This document shows, in pieces, positions 45,900-54,081 of a stretch of 64,000 nt of DNA. Positions within the stretch are counted from its first letter, which is position 1. The number at the start of each line of letters is the position of its first letter. The notes beneath the pieces are model-generated. The model was not told the origin of the DNA. It did not search any database and saw only the letters and a list, made by a program, of their open reading frames with translations. The translations under genes and the position numbers were made by a program. The DNA comes from an uncultured Spirochaetaceae bacterium (GTDB lineage: Bacteria; Spirochaetota; Spirochaetia; Sphaerochaetales; Sphaerochaetaceae), in contig CALXYM010000009.1 in assembly GCA_944392965.1 (NCBI GenBank), forward strand, positions 1 through 64,000. Reading direction: 5' to 3'.

Positions 45900-47825
45900 T
45901 TAATCCTTAAGAAGATTCAGTTTCCCCCCCTTTATCAACATCTTTTTCTGCTCTTCGGATGCGAAAAGGTTTAATTTTATCTCCTTGTTTTTTGTTTTAT
46001 CGAATAAGGTGAATACACCTCTTTCAATCGAATCAATGACGTCATGTAATTCCAGTTCATCACCCTGTTCAATCAGATCATAGTCCCCTTCTGAATCAAA
46101 CAGCAGCGGCAATATACCGAAATTGCACAGATTCGCCTGATGGATACGTTCTATGGATTTAGCGATCACGGCCCTCAATCCGAGATACTGAGGACAGATC
46201 GCGGCATGCTCTCGGCTTGATCCCTGTCCATAAGATGAGCCTGCTATCACGAATACAGCCCTTTTCTCATCACGTAAAGCCTTTGCCCTGGATGGGAATG
46301 TAGGATCAACACCTTCAAAGACGAACTCGGAATAGGCTGGAATATTCGAGCGATACTTGAGTCTTGCGCCAGCAGGCATTATGTGATCCGTCGTGATCTT
46401 ATCACCGACCTTGAGCGTCGCAGTCCCTTTCAGTTCATTTGCCATCGGCATGGATGCCGGAGGAGCTCCAATATTCGGACCTCTTAAGATCTCCACCCCC
46501 TCAGAGCTCTTTGGAGGGAATATAAGCATGCTATCATCACAATAATAATGCTCAGGAAGAACTATCTCATCAAAAGGAACACGTCCCAGAGGACTGACCA
46601 GCTTCCCGCTTATCGCACTTAAGGCGGCCGTCTCAGGAGATACGAGATACACCTTGGCACTCTTCGTACCGCTTCTGCCCTCAAAGTTACGGTTATTCGT
46701 CCGCAGCGAGATGCTGTCGGTACCTGGACTCTGATGATTTCCAATACAGAATCCGCATGCACTCTCCAGTATCCTTGCCCCTGCCTTTATGAACGTAGTA
46801 AGACTTCCGTCCTCACTTATCATCTCAAAAACCTCTCTTGAACCTGGTGCGATTCCAAGAGAAACGCCGGGAGCAATGGTCTTTCCTTCCAGGATCTTGG
46901 CTACCTTCTTCAGATCCATGTAGCTGCTGTTCGTACAACTTCCGATAAGGACCTGATTGACCTTCATCCCTTCAAGCTCCCTGACACTGGATATGTTTCC
47001 AGGGCTGTGCGGTGTCGCAATAAGAGGTTCCAGTTCTGAGAGGTTTATCTCGTAGACATCATCGTAGAGAGCATCCTCATCAGCTCTTATCTCCCTATAT
47101 CCGTCCTCCCTGCCATGGGCTTTCAGAAACTCATATGTCCTCTCATCGGAGGGAAAAATAGAGAACGTAACCCCACACTCTGCACCCATGTTACAGATCG
47201 TAGCCCGTTCAGGGACGGAAAGACTGCTGACTGCAGGACCAAAATATTCGAACACTGAATTAACATTACCTTTCACCCCAAACTTCTCAAGGACTTTCAA
47301 TATAACATCCTTGGCACTGACTCCTGCCCTGAGTTTTCCCGTAAGTCTTATGCCTATGACTTTCGGACATATGATGGAAAAAGGAAGTCCAGCCATTGCA
47401 AGGGCCACATCAAGGCCTCCTGCACCTATCGCAATCTCTCCAAGTCCACCTTGCGTCGGCGTATGGCTGTCAGAACCGATAAGTGTTTTTCCTGGAAGAG
47501 CGAAACGCTCAAGCTGCACCTGATGGCAGATTCCGTTTCCTGCCCTTGAAAAGACAACACCTTTTTTCGCAGCAACCGTCCTTAAGTACTCATGATCATC
47601 AAAGTTCTCAAATCCAACCTGTACGGTATTGTGGTCGACATAGCTCACGGCAAGCTCATTTCTCACCCTGTCTATGTTCATCGATTCAAACTCCAAATAT
47701 GCCATAGTCCCTGTGGCATCCTGAGTAAGAGTCTGATCGATCCTGATTGAAATAGGCTCACCCTTTACGAGTCTCCCTTCCACCAGATGCTCTTTCAATA
47801 TCTTATAACAGATAGTCAATCCCAT
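45900..47825 (-). CDS. acn: Aconitate hydratase
   Basis: The 641-residue enzyme isomerises citrate to isocitrate on a 4Fe-4S cluster. The cluster ligands are the Cys in [13 protein letters not shown] near 328 and the two in [13 protein letters not shown] near 390. Substrate residues occur in [20 protein letters not shown] near 110 and [19 protein letters not shown] near 545. It is of the short type with the swivel domain at the end. Start chosen at 47825 where GGAGA precedes MGLTICYK; an upstream in-frame extension lacks a ribosome site. It is the first gene of the acn-icd unit. Confidence 0.94.
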   Translation of the reverse strand: MGLTICYKILKEHLVEGRLVKGEPISIRIDQTLTQDATGTMAYLEFESMNIDRVRNELAVSYVDHNTVQVGFENFDDHEYLRTVAAKKGVVFSRAGNGICHQVQLERFALPGKTLIGSDSHTPTQGGLGEIAIGAGGLDVALAMAGLPFSIICPKVIGIRLTGKLRAGVSAKDVILKVLEKFGVKGNVNSVFEYFGPAVSSLSVPERATICNMGAECGVTFSIFPSDERTYEFLKAHGREDGYREIRADEDALYDDVYEINLSELEPLIATPHSPGNISSVRELEGMKVNQVLIGSCTNSSYMDLKKVAKILEGKTIAPGVSLGIAPGSREVFEMISEDGSLTTFIKAGARILESACGFCIGNHQSPGTDSISLRTNNRNFEGRSGTKSAKVYLVSPETAALSAISGKLVSPLGRVPFDEIVLPEHYYCDDSMLIFPPKSSEGVEILRGPNIGAPPASMPMANELKGTATLKVGDKITTDHIMPAGARLKYRSNIPAYSEFVFEGVDPTFPSRAKALRDEKRAVFVIAGSSYGQGSSREHAAICPQYLGLRAVIAKSIERIHQANLCNFGILPLLFDSEGDYDLIEQGDELELHDVIDSIERGVFTLFDKTKNKEIKLNLFASEEQKKMLIKGGKLNLLKD

Positions 47826-47872
47826 GTATTCTCCTAAAAAACATTTCCATTTTATCCCTTTCTTCAAACATG

Positions 47873-49024
47873 TTAAAGGCTTATGCCTTTCTTCGAAAGA
47901 ATAAAAACGGCTGTCGTCTCTGCTATGAAGAACAGGAGCGCCACTGCAGAAAGGATATAAAGTATGGCCGTGAATGAGAAATGCTCATAAATTATTCCAC
48001 CTAGAGATGAGCCGGTCACCATACCGATGTTCAGAAGCACCTCATGGATTATCATACGCTTTTCCCTGTTCGAGGCTCCACTTGCACCATGGAAAATGCT
48101 CATCTGATATAAAAGTGCAAACACGATGCCGAATGCGATAAAAAAGAGTGCGATGGATAATGAAGAAGAAAGGAAAGAGAAGATAAAAAATAGAATTGAG
48201 AGTGCAAACTGAGAAAGAAGAACCGAGACTTTACTGAACTGCCAGAAAGGGAAACGGGAGAAGAAGATGAATGAGAAGCATGTTGTCATCCCCCTGAAAA
48301 GAAGCAGCGTCCCAGAGATGCTCTCTGAGAAGCCCAACACATCCATTGCATAAAGGGGGAAGATATTGATGAGAAGGGAATAGCACGAGTAATTGAGGAA
48401 ATTTCCACACCAGCTGAAATATCTGAGGAGAGTGGCACGTCCTGTACTCCCCTCCTCCTTCTTTCCATTTTTAACCTCAACTCTTGTGCCATCAAGTTTC
48501 AAGAGGAATGCCAGGACAAGCAGGAAGATAAGAGCACCTACGGCAATAGGCACGGATGGGGACATCTCTACCAGAAAACCTCCGACCATCGTGGAAAGCC
48601 CTGCTCCGAAAGACCATGAGAAGTTGAATCCACCTGTGGCTTTTGCAAGCTGTCTTCCTTCCTCTCCTTCCGTGATCCAGTCCTCGATATTGGGCCAGAG
48701 AAAGCTCATTGTCACTCCATAGAGGGCGAGCATGAGGTACATGAGCCCAACACTTGAAAAAGAGAGGATTATGATATTCGTCACTGCCATGCCAAAGAGG
48801 GCAATGAACGCCTTCGTTCTTCTTTTAAGGCGTGGATAGACCGGAGAGAAGGCAAGACATGAGATGAAATACGTGACAGTATATATGCTTGATGCGATTC
48901 CTATTACAGATGAGGAGAGTGAATACTTTTCTCTCATGAAATAGATCATCGCGAAATTCACCATGCATATGGAGAACTGTGAGAAAAAGGATGCTATGCA
49001 GAGTGCTATCTTCTTCTTGTTCAT
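47873..49024 (-). CDS. Major facilitator superfamily transporter
   Basis: A 383-residue protein with twelve predicted membrane segments; the central loop (VEVKNGKKEEGSTGRA) separates two halves near residue 195. The N-half loop reads YPRLKRRTKAFIALFG, comparable with the G-x-x-x-D/R-R-x-G-R-R motif A. Substrate unknown; drug and sugar exporters share this form. The start at 49024 is preferred to an in-frame TTG two codons upstream. An IS200/IS605 element sits just upstream between this gene and the divergent DUF212 gene. A promoter lies 11 bases from the ATG and there is no Shine-Dalgarno. Confidence 0.88.
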   Translation of the reverse strand: MNKKKIALCIASFFSQFSICMVNFAMIYFMREKYSLSSSVIGIASSIYTVTYFISCLAFSPVYPRLKRRTKAFIALFGMAVTNIIILSFSSVGLMYLMLALYGVTMSFLWPNIEDWITEGEEGRQLAKATGGFNFSWSFGAGLSTMVGGFLVEMSPSVPIAVGALIFLLVLAFLLKLDGTRVEVKNGKKEEGSTGRATLLRYFSWCGNFLNYSCYSLLINIFPLYAMDVLGFSESISGTLLLFRGMTTCFSFIFFSRFPFWQFSKVSVLLSQFALSILFFIFSFLSSSLSIALFFIAFGIVFALLYQMSIFHGASGASNREKRMIIHEVLLNIGMVTGSSLGGIIYEHFSFTAILYILSAVALLFFIAETTAVFILSKKGISL

Positions 49025-49035
49025 AGTCAAATGAG

Positions 49036-49063
49036 TTTATATGATAAGGTACTTACTGTTCAA
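49036..49063 (-). promoter_or_regulatory. Promoter of the MFS gene
   Basis: On the minus strand TTGAAC (49058-49063), 16 bases, TATAAA (49036-49041), then 11 bases to the ATG. The mRNA leader would be about four bases. Confidence 0.5.
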
Positions 49064-49074
49064 TAATCTAAAGC

Positions 49075-49180
49075 GGTGACTTACTCTCCACCCTGTCTCA
49101 CATTACTGTGAGCTTCTTCCCGCTCAAGACCCCTGTTGGAGCCAGTATCAACGAGCTATCCCCGCTAGCCCAGCGGTTCA
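49075..49180 (-). ncRNA. Possible omega-RNA/right-end region of the IS element
   Basis: Downstream of the tnpB remnant the minus strand is unusually GC-rich and structured: CTCAC-AGTAAT-GTGAG forms a hairpin near 49103-49120 and other G/C-rich segments (GCTGGGCTAGCGGGGATAGC) precede it. In intact IS605 elements this 3' region gives the guide RNA used by TnpB. Since TnpB here is broken, it is at most a relict. Only position and composition support this call. Confidence 0.3.
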
Positions 49181-49537
49181 GGATGTCTTTACCCTCATCC
49201 AGCAGTTTCTTGTCGCATTCTTGTCCCTGTCATGATGTGTACCACAGGATTTGCATGTCCATTCCCTATCTGCGAGCTTCAGCTGCGTGTTTATCAGGGC
49301 CATCGAATCGACTTCGGAAAGGAAAGGATTGTTCTTCTTCAGATGGGCTGGTGTAGAGTTGAGGAGCTTCCCCTTATTCATCTTCTCATAGCTGATGCGC
49401 TCATCAAGCAGATGGTTCCATACGAAGCGGCAGCATCCGAAGGTCTTCCAGATGAGCACCTTCTGCTCCATGGTTGGTTTGATCCTGAACTCCATGCACT
49501 TGGAGATGACGACTGTCTCAGCCTTTCCTACCGTCAT
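49178..49537 (-). pseudogene. tnpB: Internally deleted TnpB (RNA-guided nuclease remnant)
   Basis: An intact reading frame of 119 codons joins the N-terminal part of TnpB (MEFRIKPTMEQKVLIWKTFG, then FVWNHLLDERISYEK and LSEVDSMALINTQL, residues 15-86) directly to the C-terminal zinc-ribbon tail (WTCKSCGTHHDRDKNATRN, residues 93-111). About 250 residues are missing between them compared with a normal protein of near 370. The lost part holds RuvC-I and RuvC-II and the first Cys pair; only the last RuvC Asp (in HHDRDKNA) remains. It cannot cut DNA. It overlaps tnpA by 20 bases and has a good ribosome site. Confidence 0.8.
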
Positions 49538-49961
49538 AGTCTTCTCCTTGAGTCCTTATGTACTCCTTCAGAATCTCGAGAGGCGCTCCGCCTGCCGTTA
49601 TCAGACAATAGCTTCTTGACCAGAAATATTCCTTCCAGAGCTTGTCCCTTATCTCCGGGAAATCAGCCTTCACAAGCCTTGATGATGCACTCTTGTATGC
49701 GTTTATGAACCTCGACAGCTCGCTGTCAGGTTCAGCCCTGAAGAGGACATGCACATGGTCCTTGTCATGGTTCCATTCCGAGAGCGTGATCTTATACTTC
49801 GGCGCTACGTAGCAGAACATGTGCTTAAGATACTCCGATATGATATCGGTGATGACTTCTCTCCTGTATTTGACAATGAGGATGAGATGGTAGTTCAGGC
49901 TGAATACCGAATGGTTGTTCCCGTCCAGCTGCGTCATTATGTAGCTTTTCTTTCTGCTCAT
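49518..49961 (-). CDS. tnpA: IS200/IS605 Y1 transposase TnpA
   Basis: The 147-residue protein has the whole single-strand transposase fold: the HUH pair as HVH at residues 69-71 (in HDKDHVHVLFRAEP), the catalytic Tyr134 in LKEYIRTQGED, and the typical LWKEYFWSRSYCLITAGGAP segment before it. It appears intact and could still move the element or its relatives in trans. It begins 190 bases inside the DUF212-side end of the element. Confidence 0.92.
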   Translation of the reverse strand: MSRKKSYIMTQLDGNNHSVFSLNYHLILIVKYRREVITDIISEYLKHMFCYVAPKYKITLSEWNHDKDHVHVLFRAEPDSELSRFINAYKSASSRLVKADFPEIRDKLWKEYFWSRSYCLITAGGAPLEILKEYIRTQGEDYDGRKG

Positions 49962-50052
49962 CTTGGAATCAAGTATAGTACTGATTTGAGATTATTAATA
50001 CTATTTCTTTAACATAATAAAATTATTTTCATACCACTCATATCAACCGATC

Positions 50053-50120
50053 CTTTCTCCATTCATCTCCACCTTTCGCTCCTCTTAGAAGATGGAGACT
50101 CCTGGAGTAAAGGTTGAAAG
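50053..50120 (+). repeat. Dispersed 68-base repeat, copy B (IS left end)
   Basis: This copy lies at the tnpA-proximal end of the IS200/IS605 element and matches 41081-41149. It includes the hairpin CTCCTCTTAGAAGATGGAG. Its last bases, GTTGAAAG, contain the -35 box of the downstream DUF212 gene. Confidence 0.6.
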
Positions 50121-50142
50121 AAAACAGATGAAACAGTATCAT
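50114..50142 (+). promoter_or_regulatory. Promoter of the DUF212-rsmB-DUF362 unit, partly within an IS end
   Basis: TTGAAA (50114-50119), 17 bases, TATCAT (50137-50142), 8 bases, ATG. The -35 box lies within the dispersed repeat at the IS left end, so the insertion appears to supply part of the promoter. Confidence 0.5.
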
Positions 50143-50150
50143 CATATATC

Positions 50151-50606
50151 ATGGAAAACAACATCCTAGCAAACATCCCCCTGATGGCAGCGATAATAGC
50201 CTGCGTCACGGCACAGCTGTTAAAACCTATTTTCGCCATCCTTTCCGGGCATAAGTTCAGCTATCATCAGCTGCTTTCCACGGGAGGCATGCCATCAAGC
50301 CATACGTCGGCGGTAATCGCACTCACCTCCTCCATCGGTGCGATATACGGGGTTGGAAACGTTGCATTTGCAATCTCCTTCGTGTTCTCAATAATAGTAA
50401 TGCATGATGCGATGGGAATCCGTCTGGAGGCGGGAAAACAGGCTAAAGTGATAAACGAATGGTCTGAGATACTGAGCAAGATGCATAAGGACGGACCTTT
50501 TGAACCAACGAATCTTAAAACATTACTTGGACACTCGTTCGCCCAAGTCCTGGGTGGTGCAGTGCTGGGACTCATAATCGGACTCGTGTCAGCACTCTTC
50601 GCATAG
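50151..50606 (+). CDS. DUF212/PAP2-like membrane protein
   Basis: A 151-residue membrane protein of the DUF212 (YuiD-like) family, related to PAP2 acid phosphatases. The signature GGMPSSHTSAVIALTSSIGA is at residues 45-64 and MHDAMGIRLEAGKQAKVIN near 84-102. Four hydrophobic segments are visible. The GMPSSH motif parallels the PAP2 catalytic S-G-H motif, but activity has not been established for the family. It is the first gene of a run with the methyltransferase (6 bases apart) and the DUF362 gene. Confidence 0.88.
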   Translation: MENNILANIPLMAAIIACVTAQLLKPIFAILSGHKFSYHQLLSTGGMPSSHTSAVIALTSSIGAIYGVGNVAFAISFVFSIIVMHDAMGIRLEAGKQAKVINEWSEILSKMHKDGPFEPTNLKTLLGHSFAQVLGGAVLGLIIGLVSALFA

Positions 50607-50612
50607 CATAAG

Positions 50613-51389
50613 ATGAAACAGAAAAAGAGCAGAACGACATTCGATGAATTTTATAAAGAGATATATTGCGGCAGATGGGAGAGAATAAAAGAGAGTTTCT
50701 CTTTAGAGAAGGAGAACGTGAATCTCTCAGATGAACTAAAAAGGCCTTACTTCCTCGATCCCGCATCAAAAATGGTAGCATCCCTTCTTCCCGTTGAAAG
50801 GGGAGAGAGGATTCTCGACATGTGCGCGGCTCCGGGAGGAAAGACGCTTTCAATCGCACTTCGCCTGAAAGGAGAGGGTGAACTGGTGTCAAATGACAGG
50901 AGCCCGGATAGAAGGACAAGGCTTAAGACAGTTATAGAAGAGTGTCTTTGTGAGGAGTATAGGAGAATAATCACCATAAAAGGTTTTGATGCATCATCAT
51001 GGTGCCTCTATGAGCAGAATGCATATGATGCGGTCCTTCTTGATGCCCCCTGTTCTAGCGAGAGGCATGTATATCTAGATGCAAAACATCTTTCCCTGTG
51101 GTCCCCTTCCCGCCCTAAAAGGCTTGCGAAAGAACAGTTTGCACTACTCTCCTCTGCCTTGATCGTCGTGAAAAAAGGTGGATACATACTCTACTCCACA
51201 TGTTCCATAAATCCCGAGGAGGATGAAGGCGTCGTCGAGAAGCTTTTCAGCAGGCATGAGCAGGAGGTAGAGGAAATTCCCCTTGATCTCGAAACATCAG
51301 AAAGGAGGATGAGGGGAAGAATCATAATGCCGGATACGTCAAACGGACTTGGGCCGATGTATGCGTGTCTATTGAGGAAGAAGAAATGA
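50613..51389 (+). CDS. RsmB/NOL1-family RNA m5C methyltransferase
   Basis: A 258-residue SAM-dependent rRNA/tRNA cytosine-5 methyltransferase with the motifs in order: ILDMCAAPGGKTLSIALRL (SAM site, near 70), SNDRSPDRRTRLK, LLDAPCSSERHVYLD (catalytic Cys in P-C, near 146) and YSTCSINPEEDEGVVEKL (second Cys, near 197). The usual P-C-S-G is P-C-S-S-E-R here, as in the NSUN4-like group. It lacks an N-terminal PUA or C-terminal extension, being much shorter than RsmB or RsmF. Target site unknown. Its stop overlaps the DUF362 gene start by 4 bases. Confidence 0.88.
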   Translation: MKQKKSRTTFDEFYKEIYCGRWERIKESFSLEKENVNLSDELKRPYFLDPASKMVASLLPVERGERILDMCAAPGGKTLSIALRLKGEGELVSNDRSPDRRTRLKTVIEECLCEEYRRIITIKGFDASSWCLYEQNAYDAVLLDAPCSSERHVYLDAKHLSLWSPSRPKRLAKEQFALLSSALIVVKKGGYILYSTCSINPEEDEGVVEKLFSRHEQEVEEIPLDLETSERRMRGRIIMPDTSNGLGPMYACLLRKKK

Positions 51390-52474
51390 GCAGTGTGGCA
51401 ATAGCAAGAATAGATGAATATGAGAAGGAGAAGATAAAACAGATTCTTCTTGAAATGACAGGAAAGACGGCTTTTCCAGATGTCAGTGATAAGACCATCC
51501 TCATAAAGCCGAACATTCTCTCTGATGCACCAAAAGAGAAAGCGATAACGACAAATCCCGCAGTCGTTGAGGCTTTGATTGAAATCGTAAAAGAAAAAGG
51601 AGCGAGAAAGATCCTCGTCGGGGACTCCCCCGGACTTCATACTCCCACTTTCAATGCAAAGGCCTCTGGAATTAAGGACGTGATAGATAGGACTGGAGCG
51701 ATTTTTGAGGATTTTACGAGACGAAACAGGCAACATACCGTCTACAGGAAGCTGAAAGTACCAATGGCCGTTGCACTCGATGAAGCGGATGTCGTGATAA
51801 GCGTTGCAAAATTCAAGACCCATCAGCTCATGATGCAGACAGGAGCTGTGAAAAACATGTTCGGTCTTGTTCCTGGTCTGAATAAAAGTCCCATGCATCT
51901 GAAATGTCCCAGTGTTGAGGAATTCGCGAAACTCATAATCTCAATCTTCAGGGAAAGCCATACGGATTATGCCGTGATCGATGGGATAATAGGAATGGAG
52001 GGTGCAGGACCTGCAAATGGAACACCGAGAAAAGTCGGACTTCTGATATCATCGGAGGATGCATTTGCGGCAGATTATTCAGAGGCTGTGATAATGGGTT
52101 ATGAAAGAAAGGACATGCCTATTCTCAATGAGGCGATAAAAGAAGGCCTTACTGATATAAGAACGTACAGCTATCCGATCCTCAATCCGGATAACCTTGT
52201 GATAAAGGACTACAAGAGAATTGAAAGCAGAAAAAGATCCCTTTTCTCAGCTCTCATCCTCCCCTACTTCTCCCGTATCAGGGAAAAGAGAAAGGCTCAG
52301 AAGAGGAATGCTCCCACATTCCAGAACAACTGCGTGAAATGCAGACGATGTATTGATATATGTCCTGCAAAAGCACTCACGATGGGAGACCCCCATCCAG
52401 AGATAAATCTAAATGCATGCATACGCTGCTACTGCTGTCATGAGATGTGTCCTGTTGATGCGATAAAAATCTGA
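51386..52474 (+). CDS. DUF362 protein with ferredoxin-like 4Fe-4S domain
   Basis: A 362-residue protein with a DUF362 domain (IKPNILSDAPKEKAITTNPA near 40, ILVGDSPGLHTPT near 80, KFKTHQLMMQTGAVKNMFGL near 150, DGIIGMEGAGPANGTPR near 205) and a C-terminal double cluster ferredoxin: CVKCRRCIDICP and CIRCYCCHEMCP near 320-355. It is probably an iron-sulphur oxidoreductase or electron carrier; the family has no agreed reaction. The ATG at 51386 overlaps the methyltransferase stop and has GAGGAAG upstream. It converges on the acetyltransferase of the poly-gamma-glutamate operon, 5 bases apart. Confidence 0.88.
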   Translation: MSSVAIARIDEYEKEKIKQILLEMTGKTAFPDVSDKTILIKPNILSDAPKEKAITTNPAVVEALIEIVKEKGARKILVGDSPGLHTPTFNAKASGIKDVIDRTGAIFEDFTRRNRQHTVYRKLKVPMAVALDEADVVISVAKFKTHQLMMQTGAVKNMFGLVPGLNKSPMHLKCPSVEEFAKLIISIFRESHTDYAVIDGIIGMEGAGPANGTPRKVGLLISSEDAFAADYSEAVIMGYERKDMPILNEAIKEGLTDIRTYSYPILNPDNLVIKDYKRIESRKRSLFSALILPYFSRIREKRKAQKRNAPTFQNNCVKCRRCIDICPAKALTMGDPHPEINLNACIRCYCCHEMCPVDAIKI

Positions 52475-52479
52475 TTTAC

Positions 52480-52926
52480 TCAGAGGACCTTCCTTAATAC
52501 TATCATGTCAACAAGCCTTACTCCATCCTCATATATGGGATGGTCGTAATTCTCTAAAAAGAAATTCCGTCTGATTCCGGATTTCACAAATCCACATCTC
52601 TCATAAAACGGTATGGTCATAGGGCTGTTTCCCGTTCCTACTTGAAGAAAATAATATCTATTTCGATACTCATTCTCTAGGAACCTGATAAGGGAGCTTC
52701 CATATCCCATCCTCTGATAGCTAGGAAGAACAGAGAGATTCTTGATCTCAAGCGTGTCCACATCATCCTCAAGGACAACGCATTCTGCTCTCAGAGTTCC
52801 CCCATCAAGAAGGATGTACATCTCACCCTTATCCAGATAGCGTAAGACCATGTCCATACTCTCATCAGCAAGAAGCAGAAGATCAAGATACTCCCTTCTG
52901 CTTCCCTCTACTTTAAGAATCTCCAT
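52480..52926 (-). CDS. GNAT-family N-acetyltransferase
   Basis: A 148-residue single-domain acetyltransferase. The acetyl-CoA-binding motif is KNLSVLPSYQRMGYGSSLIRF at residues 60 to 80 (the pattern Q-x-x-G-x-G/S, with R-M-G-Y-G), and a late IPFYERCGFVKSG is the usual final helix-strand signature. It acetylates an unknown amine. It is the last gene of the eleven-gene operon, 6 bases after the zinc enzyme. A role in modifying free amino acids or peptides from the polymer, or in resistance, is only a guess. Confidence 0.85.
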   Translation of the reverse strand: MEILKVEGSRREYLDLLLLADESMDMVLRYLDKGEMYILLDGGTLRAECVVLEDDVDTLEIKNLSVLPSYQRMGYGSSLIRFLENEYRNRYYFLQVGTGNSPMTIPFYERCGFVKSGIRRNFFLENYDHPIYEDGVRLVDMIVLRKVL

Positions 52927-52932
52927 ACAACC

Positions 52933-54081
52933 TCACCGTATACTCAGAGATCCCTCATCATCCTCATGGATGAAAAAACCGACCCCTTTCTCTATTATTT
53001 CCTTGTAAGAAGGAAGGCTAATTGATACACCCTCCTCTCCTTTAAGCATACCAGCAACTTCAAGACACCTGTCCACTGTGACGACATGGGTTGCAACCCT
53101 TCTGGAAATATCTATACCCTCCTTAGGATAATCAACACCGGCAAAGCCGTATGAGGCGACCTTGTACAGGAACTCATCCCTGCCTGTCGTTATAAGGGAA
53201 GGCGTCATAGCCCCAGGCGTCCTGTCTATGAATGCAGTAGGAACCTCGATCAGAAACGGACATAAGCCTTCTATCCTGGACCATTCAAGATGTGTGTACC
53301 CCTTGTTACTTTCGCTGGTGGCTTCCACACTGAGCTCCACACCTTCCTCTTCCAGTAACAGGGACGCAAGATATGCGATATCGAAGGAGGACTCAGGAGC
53401 GACTATCGTCTGATTCACAGGATATGTGATTGAAGCCTCATGAAGATCGAAAGCGTAATCTATATCCTCCACCTGCAGAAACGTCATCACGGCATTCGAG
53501 GCTCGTTCAAGAAGCGAACCGTCATTTCTACCGGGGAATGTCCTGTTGATATTCCTCGCTTCCTCATAGCTTAGTCCCTGACGGGACGGGTAGTGGATAT
53601 AAAAAGGAGGATCAGGCCACTGGTCCAGGGGAGATGCGATGCGGGAACCGACCTTATACGTCTTCTCTCCCCAGCTCGTACGTATGGTATAACTCTCAGG
53701 ATATGCATAACCGGGAAGGGTTACCGAATACGCACTCATGTTCGCAACAGGCATTACGTATACCCTTCCCTTTTCAACATCGATGTTCTCCATTATAACA
53801 ATCGAAGAGAGTATTCCTCCCGATTCATTGGGATGAGTTCCTCCCATGATGAACACACTCTCTCCCGGGATGCTGGAATCAAAGACGAAAATCGGAGAGT
53901 CTGCACGTGTTCCTAAAAGGGAGGGATCGTAATTGGAAAGGTGAATCGTATGAGAATACGACGAAGATGGGCAGAACGTGTCATAAGTCTCCCTTTCCCT
54001 CAGAAAACAAAAAGAGGAGAGCAATGCGATGATGAGCATTGCGGTGACACATGAAATCTTAAACCTCAGCCTTCTTATCAT
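52933..54081 (-). CDS. Membrane-anchored zinc carboxypeptidase/aspartoacylase-like protein (1)
   Basis: A 382-residue protein with an N-terminal signal anchor (residues 9-26) and an M14/AstE-like domain outside the membrane. Zinc ligands can be placed at His83 and Glu86 in GGTHPNESGG and at His214 in AFDLHEASITYP. The substrate loop NINRTFPGR is at 178-186, as in aspartoacylase/succinylglutamate desuccinylase (N-x-N-R-x-F-P-G). These enzymes cleave amide bonds to Asp/Glu or C-terminal residues. It resembles the gene at 60096 in the same operon, with WPDPPFYIHYPS matching WPDPFVYVNYPS there. Its start lies 23 bases inside the upstream PgsW-like gene. Likely role: processing of poly-gamma-glutamate or a related peptide. 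Confidence 0.82.
   Translation of the reverse strand: MIRRLRFKISCVTAMLIIALLSSFCFLRERETYDTFCPSSSYSHTIHLSNYDPSLLGTRADSPIFVFDSSIPGESVFIMGGTHPNESGGILSSIVIMENIDVEKGRVYVMPVANMSAYSVTLPGYAYPESYTIRTSWGEKTYKVGSRIASPLDQWPDPPFYIHYPSRQGLSYEEARNINRTFPGRNDGSLLERASNAVMTFLQVEDIDYAFDLHEASITYPVNQTIVAPESSFDIAYLASLLLEEEGVELSVEATSESNKGYTHLEWSRIEGLCPFLIEVPTAFIDRTPGAMTPSLITTGRDEFLYKVASYGFAGVDYPKEGIDISRRVATHVVTVDRCLEVAGMLKGEEGVSISLPSYKEIIEKGVGFFIHEDDEGSLSIR

Larger units (their letters stand above)
49070..50113 (-). mobile_element. IS200/IS605-type insertion sequence with deleted tnpB
   Basis: The element carries tnpA (Y1/HUH transposase) and an internally deleted tnpB, overlapping on the minus strand, in the divergent spacer between the MFS and DUF212 genes. 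Boundaries are approximate. Left-end candidate: the imperfect palindrome CTCCTCTTAGAAGATGGAG (50080-50098), which can form a stem with an extrahelical T as TnpA end hairpins do. Right-end candidate: GGTGACTTACTCTCCACC near 49075. Like other members it has no terminal inverted repeats or target duplication that I can see. Confidence 0.75.

Noticed and set aside
41150-49069. CRISPR array or cas genes
   Set aside because: No array of regularly spaced repeats and no cas-like protein was seen here or elsewhere in the window; the two-copy 68-base repeat is an IS-end relation.
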